Source: Faecalibacter bovis (GTDB lineage Bacteria > Bacteroidota > Bacteroidia > Flavobacteriales > Weeksellaceae). From it: DNA of 64,000 bases. A program made the translations under genes and the position numbers. Positions within the stretch are counted from its first letter, which is position 1. Every line of letters starts with the position of its first letter. Positions 38,787-47,833 of this stretch are shown one piece after another. The notes under the pieces are model-generated. The model ran no database searches and had not been told where the DNA came from. It was given only the letters and a program-made list of their open reading frames with translations. Location: contig NZ_CP072842.1 of assembly GCF_017948305.1 (NCBI RefSeq), positions 288,001 to 352,000 of the forward strand, written 5' to 3'.

Positions 38787-40091
38787 TTACATAGGTTCTT
38801 CACCATTGAATGTAACTATGAATGCATTTCTAAATCCTTTTTTCTGTACTGATTCTAATGTTTTTTGTGCAGTATCCAGAGTTTTATCTGTTCCGTAATA
38901 ATAATTAAAGACACCACCACTCTTCACTCTCAACACATTAGACAATCCATTGAATCGATCATCGCGATCTTTATATTTTTTGTTAGATGACATAAATAAT
39001 ACGCGATAATTTTTTTGACCTTCTAATTTCTTATTCAAATCAAACTCTACAATTTCAGCTCTATTAAATCCTTTTCTTTTTACAGAATTTAATAATTCAT
39101 CTGCACGAGATTGTAAATTTGTACTACCATAATAATAAATATATTTAGTACCATCTTGCACAATCTCTACATCAGTTAATCCTTTTAATTGTGGAGCTGT
39201 AACTGTATATTTTAAAGTTGTTTCTAAAAATTTAATTTTTAAAATTTTACCTTCTAATGGTTTTTCTACTGGTTTTGGTTTTGGCTTTTCCTCTTCAGCA
39301 TTAATCCCCGAACGACGATCAAACTCTCTTTTGAATTCTTTAAAAGCTTTATACAAAGATTCAGAAGAAGCTTGTTTACCTTCGTTAGATGCTAAATATG
39401 TTCCTTCTTCCTGATTAGATATAAAACCTAACTCGACTAAAACCGAAGGAGAAGCATTTCCTCTTAAAACGTGGAAATTTGCTTGTTTTACACCTCTACT
39501 GTGACGACCTTGCTCTTTAGAAAATTTAGTTTCGACTAAATCAGCAAAACGAATAGATTGCTCTTTGTAAGCAGCATTCATAATTTCGAAAGCAATTACA
39601 GCTTCAGGATCTTTTGGGTTAAACTTTTCGTATCGCGTTTGATCTTTCTCTAAAAAGATAACAGAGTTTTCAGCTCTTGAAACCTCATCTGTTTCGCTCA
39701 TTCGATTTAAACCCATCACGAAAGTTTCAGTTCCGTAAGCAGAAGTATTTTTGGCTGCATTACAGTGTACCGAAATAAATAAGTTTGCTTTATTATCGTT
39801 AGAGATTCTAGTTCTTTCATACAATTCTAAGAAAACATCGGTTTTTCTTGTATATACTACTTTAACATCTGGATGATTTTTTTCAATCATCGATCCAAAT
39901 CTTAAAACAACATCTAATGCGATATTTTTCTCTAAATCAGCCACTCCTCTAGCTCCAGCATCCTTTCCACCGTGTCCGGCATCTAACACAACAACAAAAT
40001 TTGTCTTTTTTTGTGCAAATGAAACTGAAGAAAAAAGCAACATCATAGCAAAAAATAGATACTTTTGTATGTTAATCATTTTTAATCTCAT
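38787..40091 (-). CDS. N-acetylmuramoyl-L-alanine amidase with SPOR-like repeats, 434 aa
   Basis: Secreted: signal peptide ending ...SSVSFAQKK. Amidase_3 domain (about residues 33-240) with zinc ligands in DAGHGGKDAGARG and ISVHCNAAKN, plus VLVELGFISN. The C-terminal half has two related SPOR-like units of the type YYYGS..LQSRADELLNSVKRKGFNRAEIV and YYYGTDKTLDTAQKTLESVQKKGF, for binding denuded glycan at the septum. It cleaves peptidoglycan for cell separation. A Met four codons downstream is an alternative start. It is divergent from lptD by 27 bases. Confidence 0.9.
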   Translation of the reverse strand: MRLKMINIQKYLFFAMMLLFSSVSFAQKKTNFVVVLDAGHGGKDAGARGVADLEKNIALDVVLRFGSMIEKNHPDVKVVYTRKTDVFLELYERTRISNDNKANLFISVHCNAAKNTSAYGTETFVMGLNRMSETDEVSRAENSVIFLEKDQTRYEKFNPKDPEAVIAFEIMNAAYKEQSIRFADLVETKFSKEQGRHSRGVKQANFHVLRGNASPSVLVELGFISNQEEGTYLASNEGKQASSESLYKAFKEFKREFDRRSGINAEEEKPKPKPVEKPLEGKILKIKFLETTLKYTVTAPQLKGLTDVEIVQDGTKYIYYYGSTNLQSRADELLNSVKRKGFNRAEIVEFDLNKKLEGQKNYRVLFMSSNKKYKDRDDRFNGLSNVLRVKSGGVFNYYYGTDKTLDTAQKTLESVQKKGFRNAFIVTFNGEEPM

Positions 40092-40118
40092 ACTGTAGGA
40101 TTGTTTTTTTGATTAATT

Positions 40119-42782
40119 TTGACGCAATTTATAAAAAATAAGTTTTTCAATTTGTTTACAAACGCATTAAAATCCATATTATTTTTAAGTCCGGCTATGG
40201 TTTGTACTATAACTTTTGGCCAGACAACTGAAAATAATACAAATAAAGATAACTCTAAAATAATTACTGATACAATAAAATTAGATACTGTAATTAATGT
40301 AAAGAAAGAAAAATTAGAGTTTATCGTGGATAGGGAGTCTGAAGACGAAAGACATGATCTTAAAAAACGTACATCATATTTTTTACGCAATGCTCGCGTA
40401 ACATATGGTGATATGTCTATATACGCTGATTATATTGAATTAAATTGGAATACTGGTGATGTATATGCCGAAGGAAAAAGAGATTCAATCGGTCAGATAA
40501 TTGAACCTACGAAATTTATTCAAGGTCAACAAGAATTTACACAAGATGCATTTAAAGTCAATTTTAAAACTAAAGTTGGTATAGCATATAATGTACGTAT
40601 GACCGAAGGAGAAGGTGTTATTACAGCAGACAAAGTAAAGCGTGTAAACGACTCTATTATGTATTTGAATAAAGCTGAATACACAACGGATAGTTATTTT
40701 AAAGATGGTAAAACGCCAGACAGAGATTATTTTATTCGCACTTCGCCTGGAAAACTTATTAATAATGGCGAAAATAAAACATTAATTGCAGGTCCTACCC
40801 AAATGTTTATTTACGACATTCCTACTCCTTTAGTAGCTCCTTTTGCGTACATTCCTTTGGGAAGCAAGAGATCTGCAGGGATATTAATGCCTAAACCTGG
40901 TGAAAGATCTGATTTAGGATTTTTTGTTGAAGGAATTGGATTATATGTTCCTATTGGAGAATATTGGGATATCAAATTAACCGGAGATATTTATACAAAA
41001 GGATCTTGGGGATTAAGAACTGACAGTAACTATAAAAAGAACTATAGATATAACGGAGGCTTTTCGGCAAGTTTTGAAAAAAGAATTACAGGGATTAAAG
41101 GTTTAACTTCTGGTAATAATGCTTTTGATAAAAATGACCTATTTCGTGTAACTTGGAGACATCAACAAGATCCAAAATCAAATCCGTACACAAATTTTAA
41201 TGCTAATGTAAATTTCTCTAGTTCGAAATTTTATCAAAATTCGATTAACACACAGTTTATTCAAAATAATCAAGTTTATACTAATAATATAAACTCATCT
41301 ATTACATTGAATAAGAAATTTAAAGATTCTCCATTCTCTGCAACTTTAAGTATGAATCATTCACAACAAATGAATCAGAATTCAAGTACAGCGAACGAAT
41401 CATCACCACTAAATAATATTACGTTAACTGCGCCAAGTTTAAATGTTAATATGTCGCGTATTTATCCTTTTGCTCCAAAAGCTGGCGCTAAAAAAGGATT
41501 AATACAGAATTTAGGTGTTGATTATACTTTAAGAGGTGCAAACGAAATTAGAACCAACGATAAAGATATTTTCACCAAAACAATGTGGGAAGAACAATCT
41601 CGTATTGGTGCAAACCAAAGAATGAATTTAACATCTGGTGTAACTTTATTTAATTATTTCCCTTTTAGTTTTTCATCTTCTTATAACGAAGTATGGAGTG
41701 ATCGTAAAATCCAAAAATCTTTCAATCCATTAAACCAAAGAACTTCTGATGAAGTTATCAAAGGATTTAATGCTTATCGAACATTTAATGTATCTGCAAA
41801 CATTTCAACAAATATTTATGGTACATTTATAAACACAAACAAAGATGCTAAAATACAAGGGATTCGCCATGTATTAAGCCCTATGGTTGGATATTCTTTC
41901 AATCCAAATTTCCAAAATCCATCTTGGGGATATTATAAATCTTACGAAGGTGCTAATATGGAAGAAATTTGGTACAATCAGTATGAGCAAGCTTTATACG
42001 GTGTTGCAATTCCTCAGTTATCGAATAGTTTAACTTTCAGTTTACTGAATAATTTAGAAATGAAAGTAAAAGACGAGAAAGATCCTAAAGGTGTGAAGAA
42101 AGTTAAAATCTTCGAATCTTTAAATTTCTCGACTGCCTATAATTTCTCAGCAACAAGTTTTAGACTTGCACCTATTACAATGTCTGGTAATACAAGTTTC
42201 TTAGACAGAAAAGTAAACGTACAATTTTCAGGTCAATTAAACCCTTATAAAATTGCTTTCGAACCAGGGAAAGATGCTGGAAAATATATTGATGAATTAG
42301 AATTACCGCGTTTATCAAATTTCCAAGTTGGTACAGGATATACTTTCGATAATTCTACATTTGGTGGAAAAAAATTCGACGAAAAAAATTACTCTAAACG
42401 AGGAAGTGTTCGAGATGAAAATTTTTATTACGACGACCAAAATTATGCACATTATGCAATCCCATGGAGTGTTAGCGCTAACTTAGCTTACTCTTATAAT
42501 AAAGGTGCAAATAGAACTGGAAGAAGTACAGGAACAGTAAATTTAAACGGAACTATTAAACCTACTCCATATTGGGACATCTCTGCAACGACAACTTATG
42601 ATTTCATCGAAAATGAATTTACGATGTTAAATCTTAACTTTGAAAGAGATTTACGAAGCTTTAAAATGTCGTTCAATTGGGTTCCTATGGGTCGATATAA
42701 ATATTATGGTTTTATGATTCAAATAAAATCATCTATATTGAGTGACTTAAAATATAACGATAGATCACGATCTATATTTTAA
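40119..42782 (+). CDS. LptD-like outer-membrane LPS assembly protein, 887 aa
   Basis: A beta-barrel protein that inserts LPS into the outer membrane. After a signal peptide (ending ITFGQ) comes an OstA-like beta-jellyroll region with repeated short beta units (YADYIELNWNTGDVYAEG... VKRVNDSIMYLNKAEYTTDS), then a long C-terminal barrel with alternating aromatic strands. The start is probably TTG 40119, since no ATG lies in frame after the upstream stop and before the signal peptide. Divergent from the amidase gene. Likely paired with LptE, not in the window. Confidence 0.85.
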   Translation: MTQFIKNKFFNLFTNALKSILFLSPAMVCTITFGQTTENNTNKDNSKIITDTIKLDTVINVKKEKLEFIVDRESEDERHDLKKRTSYFLRNARVTYGDMSIYADYIELNWNTGDVYAEGKRDSIGQIIEPTKFIQGQQEFTQDAFKVNFKTKVGIAYNVRMTEGEGVITADKVKRVNDSIMYLNKAEYTTDSYFKDGKTPDRDYFIRTSPGKLINNGENKTLIAGPTQMFIYDIPTPLVAPFAYIPLGSKRSAGILMPKPGERSDLGFFVEGIGLYVPIGEYWDIKLTGDIYTKGSWGLRTDSNYKKNYRYNGGFSASFEKRITGIKGLTSGNNAFDKNDLFRVTWRHQQDPKSNPYTNFNANVNFSSSKFYQNSINTQFIQNNQVYTNNINSSITLNKKFKDSPFSATLSMNHSQQMNQNSSTANESSPLNNITLTAPSLNVNMSRIYPFAPKAGAKKGLIQNLGVDYTLRGANEIRTNDKDIFTKTMWEEQSRIGANQRMNLTSGVTLFNYFPFSFSSSYNEVWSDRKIQKSFNPLNQRTSDEVIKGFNAYRTFNVSANISTNIYGTFINTNKDAKIQGIRHVLSPMVGYSFNPNFQNPSWGYYKSYEGANMEEIWYNQYEQALYGVAIPQLSNSLTFSLLNNLEMKVKDEKDPKGVKKVKIFESLNFSTAYNFSATSFRLAPITMSGNTSFLDRKVNVQFSGQLNPYKIAFEPGKDAGKYIDELELPRLSNFQVGTGYTFDNSTFGGKKFDEKNYSKRGSVRDENFYYDDQNYAHYAIPWSVSANLAYSYNKGANRTGRSTGTVNLNGTIKPTPYWDISATTTYDFIENEFTMLNLNFERDLRSFKMSFNWVPMGRYKYYGFMIQIKSSILSDLKYNDRSRSIF

Positions 42783-42796
42783 AAAATATTAACATT

Positions 42797-43180
42797 ATGA
42801 AAAAAGAAATTATTTATACTTCTAACGCACCTCAAGCGATTGGACCATATTCTCAAGGTGTAAAATACAACGGATTTGTTTACACTTCAGGTCAAATTCC
42901 TTTTGATGTAGTTGCAGGAAGTTTAGTAACAACAGGTATCAAAGACGAGGTACATCAAGTAATGAAAAACGTTAAAGCAATCTTAGAAGCTGCAGGAACA
43001 TCTGTTGATCAAATTGTAAAAACTACAATTTTCTTAAAAGATTTAAACGATTTTAATGATGTAAACGAAGTGTACTCTTCATATTTTACAGATACAAATT
43101 ATCCAGCTCGTGAATGTGTAGAAGTTGCACGTTTACCACGCGATGTAAATGTTGAAATTTCTGTCATTGCTATTGCATAA
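42797..43180 (+). CDS. ridA: RidA family reactive intermediate deaminase, 127 aa
   Basis: A typical YjgF/RidA protein: APQAIGPYSQGVKYNGFVYTSGQIP at the start, KNVKAILEAAGTSVDQIVKTTIFLKD in the middle and PARECVEVARLPRDVNVEISVIA at the end, including the Arg of RECVEV that binds the carboxylate of the imine substrate. It hydrolyses reactive enamines/imines from PLP enzymes. Trimeric, cytoplasmic. It lies 14 bases after lptD and upstream of a membrane protein and pdxA, a PLP biosynthesis gene, which is functionally apt. Confidence 0.92.
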   Translation: MKKEIIYTSNAPQAIGPYSQGVKYNGFVYTSGQIPFDVVAGSLVTTGIKDEVHQVMKNVKAILEAAGTSVDQIVKTTIFLKDLNDFNDVNEVYSSYFTDTNYPARECVEVARLPRDVNVEISVIAIA

Positions 43181-43201
43181 CAGAAAACCCAAACAAATAA
43201 T

Positions 43202-43681
43202 ATGTTAAAAGACAAGACTGTTTTAAGAAATGTAATCGGTGTAGTTTTAGGACTAGTCGTTGTATATCTTATTGTTAATGCTGGCATTACTATAAATGCT
43301 TATAAATTAGGTTGGGAAGACGAAGCTGTTTTTCCTGAATGGAGACACATCATAAAATACTTCTCTAGAGGAGCAGGAAAAGAATTTGAAGTTAATTTCT
43401 TTGGGATGATGTTGCTATCATCTGGAATCGCTGCTTTAGGTGGAGGTATCGCAACAGCTTTAATCGTAAAAAGAGCTAAACAAGCATATTCTATGCTGAT
43501 CGGATTCATTTTATTATTAGTAGCTTTTGGCGACGTAATTTTTACTCCCTATCACCCAACTTGGTACGAAATTGCAATTTGCCCAGTATTATTCTTATTT
43601 TCTTGGATTGGAGGTTTAATAATAGATATTATTTACAAACAATTTTTCAGAAAAAAGAAACCAACAGCTCAATCATTCTAA
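43202..43681 (+). CDS. four-span membrane protein, 159 aa
   Basis: Hydrophobic spans at about residues 11-29, 67-88, 94-113 and 122-145, with a basic tail (FFRKKKPTAQS). No recognised family. The operon (ridA before, pdxA nine bases after) gives no clear hint. It may be a small structural or transport-associated membrane protein. Function unknown. Confidence 0.8.
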   Translation: MLKDKTVLRNVIGVVLGLVVVYLIVNAGITINAYKLGWEDEAVFPEWRHIIKYFSRGAGKEFEVNFFGMMLLSSGIAALGGGIATALIVKRAKQAYSMLIGFILLLVAFGDVIFTPYHPTWYEIAICPVLFLFSWIGGLIIDIIYKQFFRKKKPTAQSF

Positions 43682-43690
43682 TTTTAAATT

Positions 43691-44764
43691 ATGTCTGAAA
43701 AAGATAGAAAAATACGAGTAGCAATATCTATTGGGGATTACAATGGTATTGGTATTGAAATAATTTTGAAAACATTAAAAGAAAAAGAAATTACGGAATT
43801 ATTTACACCTGTAATTTTTGCTTCAACAAAATTATTATCACACCAAAAAGACAAATTAAACTTAGATCGTATTAACTTTCAAGGTATTCAAGATGCAAGT
43901 CAAATTGTAGATGGAAAAATTAACGTTGTTAATCTTTGGAAAGATACAATCGAAGTTCAATTTGGTAAAGTAACAAAAGCAGCCGGTGAACATGCTTTTC
44001 AATCATTAAAAGCTGCAGCGCAATCTGTAACAGATGGTTTTACTGATGTTTTAGTAACTGCACCAATAAACAAAGATAACATCCAATCGGATGAATTTAA
44101 ATTTCCTGGTCACACAGAATATTTAGGTGAAATTTGGGGTGGTTATCCACTTATGTTTATGGTGTCCGAGAAAATTAAAGTTGGTTTAGTTACTCAACAT
44201 GTTCCAGTTTCTAAGATTGCACAAGGAATACATAAAAAATCTGTTTACAACAAGATTCAACAAATTCATAAAAGTTTAGTTGAAGATTATACGATTCAAA
44301 AACCTAAAATTGCAGTATTAGGATTAAATCCTCATGCAGGTGATAATGGATTATTAGGTTCTGAAGAGCAGGAAATTATAATTCCAGCAATCGAACGTTG
44401 CAAAAACGAAGATAAACTAGTTTACGGACCTTATTCTGCAGATAGTTTCTTTACATCAGATAATTTAGAAGTATTTGACGCAGTTTTAGCGATGTATCAC
44501 GATCAAGGTTTAATTCCTTTCAAAACTATTGCGTTTGACGAAGGAGTAAACTATACAGCTGGTTTAAAATATGTTCGTACATCTCCAGATCATGGTGTTG
44601 CTTATAACATAGCAGGTAAAGGAATCGCAAACGAAGAATCTTTTAAAGAAGCAATTTATTTAGCTATAGAGTTATATAAAAATCGCTTAGATTACGCTGA
44701 ATTAACTAATAATGTTCTTCAACATATTCCTTTAAAGTTAGAAAAAGGAGATAATAAAGAATAA
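43691..44764 (+). CDS. pdxA: 4-hydroxythreonine-4-phosphate dehydrogenase, 357 aa
   Basis: Pyridoxal 5'-phosphate biosynthesis. Family signatures are present: ISIGDYNGIGIEIIL at the start, TAPINKDNIQSDEFKFPGHTEYL (metal ligand His in the GHTEYL region), GLNPHAGDNGLLGSEE, and AMYHDQGLIPFKT. The expected metal-binding His residues (in GHTEY, PHAGD-adjacent and YHDQGL) are intact. In the same operon as ridA. The YceD gene follows 72 bases later with its own promoter. Confidence 0.93.
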   Translation: MSEKDRKIRVAISIGDYNGIGIEIILKTLKEKEITELFTPVIFASTKLLSHQKDKLNLDRINFQGIQDASQIVDGKINVVNLWKDTIEVQFGKVTKAAGEHAFQSLKAAAQSVTDGFTDVLVTAPINKDNIQSDEFKFPGHTEYLGEIWGGYPLMFMVSEKIKVGLVTQHVPVSKIAQGIHKKSVYNKIQQIHKSLVEDYTIQKPKIAVLGLNPHAGDNGLLGSEEQEIIIPAIERCKNEDKLVYGPYSADSFFTSDNLEVFDAVLAMYHDQGLIPFKTIAFDEGVNYTAGLKYVRTSPDHGVAYNIAGKGIANEESFKEAIYLAIELYKNRLDYAELTNNVLQHIPLKLEKGDNKE

Positions 44765-44812
44765 AAAAATAAAATAACTAGTCAAAGGGTATTTATTTTA
44801 AATAAAATACAT

Positions 44813-44820
44813 TATCTTTG
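44813..44820 (+). promoter_or_regulatory. promoter -7 element for yceD-rpmF
   Basis: TATCTTTG at 44813-44820, 17 bases before the ATG of the YceD-like gene, matches the Bacteroidota -7 consensus TAnnTTTG. No clear TTTG lies at the expected -33 distance. The leader would be very short (about 10 bases). Confidence 0.6.
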
Positions 44821-44836
44821 CAAACCTTTTCGTGGT

Positions 44837-45406
44837 ATGGACAAACTAAAAAATTACACCATAGTATTCTCTAGTTTACCTTTTGGGGTAACAGATTTTA
44901 CTTACGAAATATCACAATCGTTCTTTGATTTGTTTGAAATTGAGACAGATTTTGACAATCCTGATATTAATGTTGATTTGGACTTTGAGAAAAATTCAAC
45001 AATGTTAGAGCTATTTTTCAAAATAAATGGAAAAATAACTATACCATGTGATATAACAGGTGAAAATTTTGATCAAAAAATTTCGAATGAAGCCAAATTA
45101 ATTGTTAAATTTGGCGACGAATTTGATGACACTGACAGTGAAATTTGGATTATTCCACGTGATGAATACGAATTAAACATAGCACAAGTATTATACGAGT
45201 TGATTATGTTATCACTTCCTGTTAAAAGAATTCATCCTGATGTTTTAGAAGGTAATATTGATCCTGAAATCTCTGATTTATTAGATGAGTACAGTATTTA
45301 CGATATTAGCCAACTAGAAGATAATGATAATAACAACGATGACGATGACGACAATGATGACGATATCGACCCACGTTGGGCAAAATTAAAAGATTTAAAA
45401 CCGTAG
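44837..45406 (+). CDS. YceD/DUF177 family protein, 189 aa
   Basis: DUF177 proteins lie beside rpmF in most bacteria and are tied to ribosome or 23S rRNA metabolism. Family features here: GDEFDDTDSEIWIIPRDEYELNIAQVLYELIMLSLPVKRIHPD with the usual 'Y E ... L..P....H' segment. The C-terminus has a long Asp/Asn run (NDNNNDDDDDNDDDIDPRWAKL) before the conserved 'DPRWAKLK' ending. It is followed by rpmF, as expected. Confidence 0.88.
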   Translation: MDKLKNYTIVFSSLPFGVTDFTYEISQSFFDLFEIETDFDNPDINVDLDFEKNSTMLELFFKINGKITIPCDITGENFDQKISNEAKLIVKFGDEFDDTDSEIWIIPRDEYELNIAQVLYELIMLSLPVKRIHPDVLEGNIDPEISDLLDEYSIYDISQLEDNDNNNDDDDDNDDDIDPRWAKLKDLKP

Positions 45407-45453
45407 GGTTTTTAGTAATAATATATAAAGAAATAAAAAAAAAGTAGTTAGAT

Positions 45454-45651
45454 ATGGCACATCCTAAGAGAAGACAGTCGTCAACAAGAAGAGATAAACG
45501 TAGAACACACTACAAAATCGAAGCTCCACAATTAGCTATCGATTCTACTACAGGTGAAGCTCACTTATACCACAGAGCACACTGGTCTGACGGAAAATTA
45601 TACTACAAAGGAAAAGTAGTATTAGAAAAAGTACAAGAAGTTACTGAATAA
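45454..45651 (+). CDS. rpmF: 50S ribosomal protein L32, 65 aa
   Basis: Starts [20 protein letters not shown], the strongly conserved L32 N-terminus, followed by [19 protein letters not shown]. The usual zinc-binding Cys pair of L32 is absent (the form with no C4 motif, as in many Bacteroidota). Part of the large ribosomal subunit. It is separated from accB by a terminator and a promoter-like element. Confidence 0.96.
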   Translation: MAHPKRRQSSTRRDKRRTHYKIEAPQLAIDSTTGEAHLYHRAHWSDGKLYYKGKVVLEKVQEVTE

Positions 45652-45672
45652 TAGAGTCTTAGAAAGATTTTC

Positions 45673-45710
45673 AAGCTGTTTCTTAATAAAAGAAGCAGCT
45701 TTTTTATTTT
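45673..45710 (+). terminator. intrinsic terminator after rpmF
   Basis: AAGCTGTTTCTT at 45673-45684 pairs with AAGAAGCAGCTT at about 45690-45701 (one mismatch), followed by TTTTTATTTTTTTT. It separates the yceD-rpmF transcript from accB. Confidence 0.82.
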
Positions 45711-45717
45711 TTTTGAA

Positions 45718-45725
45718 TACCTTTG
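45718..45725 (+). promoter_or_regulatory. promoter -7 element for accB-accC
   Basis: TACCTTTG at 45718-45725 matches TAnnTTTG and lies 54 bases before the accB ATG, after the rpmF terminator. No good -33 TTTG is present at the expected distance. Confidence 0.5.
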
Positions 45726-45779
45726 GTTAAAATTTTATTAAAAGTAACGTTAAAACGAATTTAAAAACCGCATTATATT

Positions 45780-46262
45780 ATGGATATTAAAGACATTCAA
45801 AATTTAATCAGATTTGTGTCTAAAGCTGAAGTTGCTGAAGTTAGCATTAAACAAGAAGACATCGAAATCAAGATTAAAACTTTACATGGAATTTCTAACC
45901 AACCAGTAGCACAATCTTACTACGTACCACAACCAGGTCAAGCACCTGTTGCACAAGCTGCAGCTCCAGCACCTGTTGCATCTACTGAATCTGCTACCCC
46001 TGCTACTGAAGAAAACAGTAACTACATCACTGTAAAATCTCCTATGATTGGAACATTCTACCGTGCATCAGGTCCAGGTAAAGATCCATTCATTAGTGTT
46101 GGTGATACAATTGCTCCTGGAAAAGTTTTATGTATCGTAGAAGCTATGAAATTATTTAACGAAATTGAATCAGAAGTTTCTGGTAAAATCGTTAAAATTT
46201 TAGTTGACGATGCTACGCCAGTAGAATACGATCAACCATTATTCTTAGTTGACCCATCTTAA
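45780..46262 (+). CDS. accB: biotin carboxyl carrier protein of acetyl-CoA carboxylase, 160 aa
   Basis: The C-terminal biotinyl domain carries the biotinylation motif EAMKL with K124. It is preceded by an Ala/Pro/Gln-rich flexible linker (about residues 48-80, PVAQAAAPAPVASTESA) and an N-terminal helical domain. It shuttles carboxylated biotin between AccC and the carboxyltransferase for malonyl-CoA synthesis. 17 bases upstream of accC. Confidence 0.96.
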   Translation: MDIKDIQNLIRFVSKAEVAEVSIKQEDIEIKIKTLHGISNQPVAQSYYVPQPGQAPVAQAAAPAPVASTESATPATEENSNYITVKSPMIGTFYRASGPGKDPFISVGDTIAPGKVLCIVEAMKLFNEIESEVSGKIVKILVDDATPVEYDQPLFLVDPS

Positions 46263-46278
46263 TCTATAACATTTAGCT

Positions 46279-47637
46279 ATGTTCAAAAAGATATTAATAG
46301 CAAATAGAGGAGAAATTGCAATGCGAGTAATTCGTACTGCAAAAGAAATGGGTATCAAAACTGTTGCTGTTTACTCAAAAGCTGATGAAACTTCTTTACA
46401 TGTACGTTTCGCTGACGAAGCTGTATGTATTGGTCCTGCTCAAAGTAAAGATTCTTACTTAAAAATGTCGAATATTATCGCAGCTGCTGAAATTACAGAT
46501 GCTGATGCTATTCACCCAGGATACGGTTTCTTATCAGAAAACGCAACATTCTCTAAAATTTGTCAATCACACGGAATTAAATTCATTGGAGCTTCTCCAG
46601 AGCATATCGACCGTATGGGAGATAAAGCAAATGCGAAAGCAACAATGAAAGAAGCTGGAGTTCCTGTAGTACCAGGATCAGAAGGTTTATTAGAAAGCTA
46701 CGAACAAGCCTTAGAAATTGCAAAGGAAATTAAATTCCCTGTAATGTTAAAAGCTACTGCCGGTGGTGGTGGTAAAGGTATGCGTGCTGTTTGGAAAGAA
46801 GAAGATTTATTGCACGCTTGGGAATCTGCTCGTCAAGAAGCTGCTGCAGCTTTCGGAAACGACGGTATGTACATGGAAAAATTAATCGAGGAACCTCGCC
46901 ATGTCGAAATTCAAGTTGCTGGAGATAAATTCGGAAAAGCTTGTCACTTATCAGAGCGTGATTGTTCAATCCAACGTCGTAATCAAAAATTAGTTGAAGA
47001 AACTCCTTCTCCAATTATGACTGACGACTTACGCGAGCGTATGGGTACTGCTGCTGTAAAAGCTGCTGAATATATCGGTTATGAAGGTGTAGGTACAATC
47101 GAGTTCTTAGTTGACAAACATGGTGATTTTTACTTTATGGAAATGAATACTCGTATCCAAGTAGAACACCCAATTACTGAGCAAGTAACAGGTTTCGATT
47201 TAGTTCGTGAACAAATTATGTTAGCTGCTGGAGAACCTATTTCTGGTAAAAATTACTATCCACAAATGCACTCTATCGAGTGTCGTATCAACGCAGAAGA
47301 TCCTTACGCAGATTTCCGTCCATCTCCAGGTATGATTACATCAATCAATATTCCTGGTGGAAATGGTGTTCGTGTAGATACTCACGTTTATGCAGGATAT
47401 GTAATTCCACCTCATTACGATTCTATGATTGCTAAATTAATCACGACTGCACAAACTCGTGAAGAAGCAATTCAGAAAATGAAACGTGCTTTAGGAGAGT
47501 TCTATATTGAAGGTATTAAAACTACTATCCCATTCCACTTACAATTGATGGATGATCCAGATTTTATCGCTGGTAATTACACAACTAAGTTTATGGAAGA
47601 CTTTAATTTAGATCCATCTTACGCAGATATGGATTAA
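46279..47637 (+). CDS. accC: biotin carboxylase subunit of acetyl-CoA carboxylase, 452 aa
   Basis: An ATP-grasp enzyme that carboxylates biotin on AccB. Starts [20 protein letters not shown], with the glycine-rich ATP loop [36 protein letters not shown] (catalytic region) and [10 protein letters not shown]. Length is typical (about 450). Terminator at 47661-47696 ends the operon. Confidence 0.96.
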   Translation: MFKKILIANRGEIAMRVIRTAKEMGIKTVAVYSKADETSLHVRFADEAVCIGPAQSKDSYLKMSNIIAAAEITDADAIHPGYGFLSENATFSKICQSHGIKFIGASPEHIDRMGDKANAKATMKEAGVPVVPGSEGLLESYEQALEIAKEIKFPVMLKATAGGGGKGMRAVWKEEDLLHAWESARQEAAAAFGNDGMYMEKLIEEPRHVEIQVAGDKFGKACHLSERDCSIQRRNQKLVEETPSPIMTDDLRERMGTAAVKAAEYIGYEGVGTIEFLVDKHGDFYFMEMNTRIQVEHPITEQVTGFDLVREQIMLAAGEPISGKNYYPQMHSIECRINAEDPYADFRPSPGMITSINIPGGNGVRVDTHVYAGYVIPPHYDSMIAKLITTAQTREEAIQKMKRALGEFYIEGIKTTIPFHLQLMDDPDFIAGNYTTKFMEDFNLDPSYADMD

Positions 47638-47660
47638 AATCAAATCCTTAAAATATTTCT

Positions 47661-47696
47661 AGTTCGATAACTTCGGTTATCGAACTTTTTTATTTT
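47661..47696 (+). terminator. intrinsic terminator after accC
   Basis: An 11-bp perfect stem, AGTTCGATAAC with GTTATCGAACT, closed by the extra-stable TTCG tetraloop (47672-47675), followed by TTTTTTATTTT. Confidence 0.9.
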
Positions 47697-47806
47697 AGAA
47701 TAATCCTTATCACAATATTATAAGTCTTAATTCCATGTATTGTTAAAAATTCTGAATTAATCAGTTGGAATTTAATCATAACACTTTACAATTCGTATAA
47801 TATTTG

Positions 47807-47814
47807 TACATTTG
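47807..47814 (+). promoter_or_regulatory. promoter -7 element for tig
   Basis: TACATTTG at 47807-47814 matches TAnnTTTG and lies 19 bases before the tig ATG at 47834. The upstream TTTAC at about 47785 is a weak -33 match. The element makes a start codon at 47804 impossible and supports ATG 47834. Confidence 0.6.
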
Positions 47815-47833
47815 CGAACCAAATTTTAGGAAG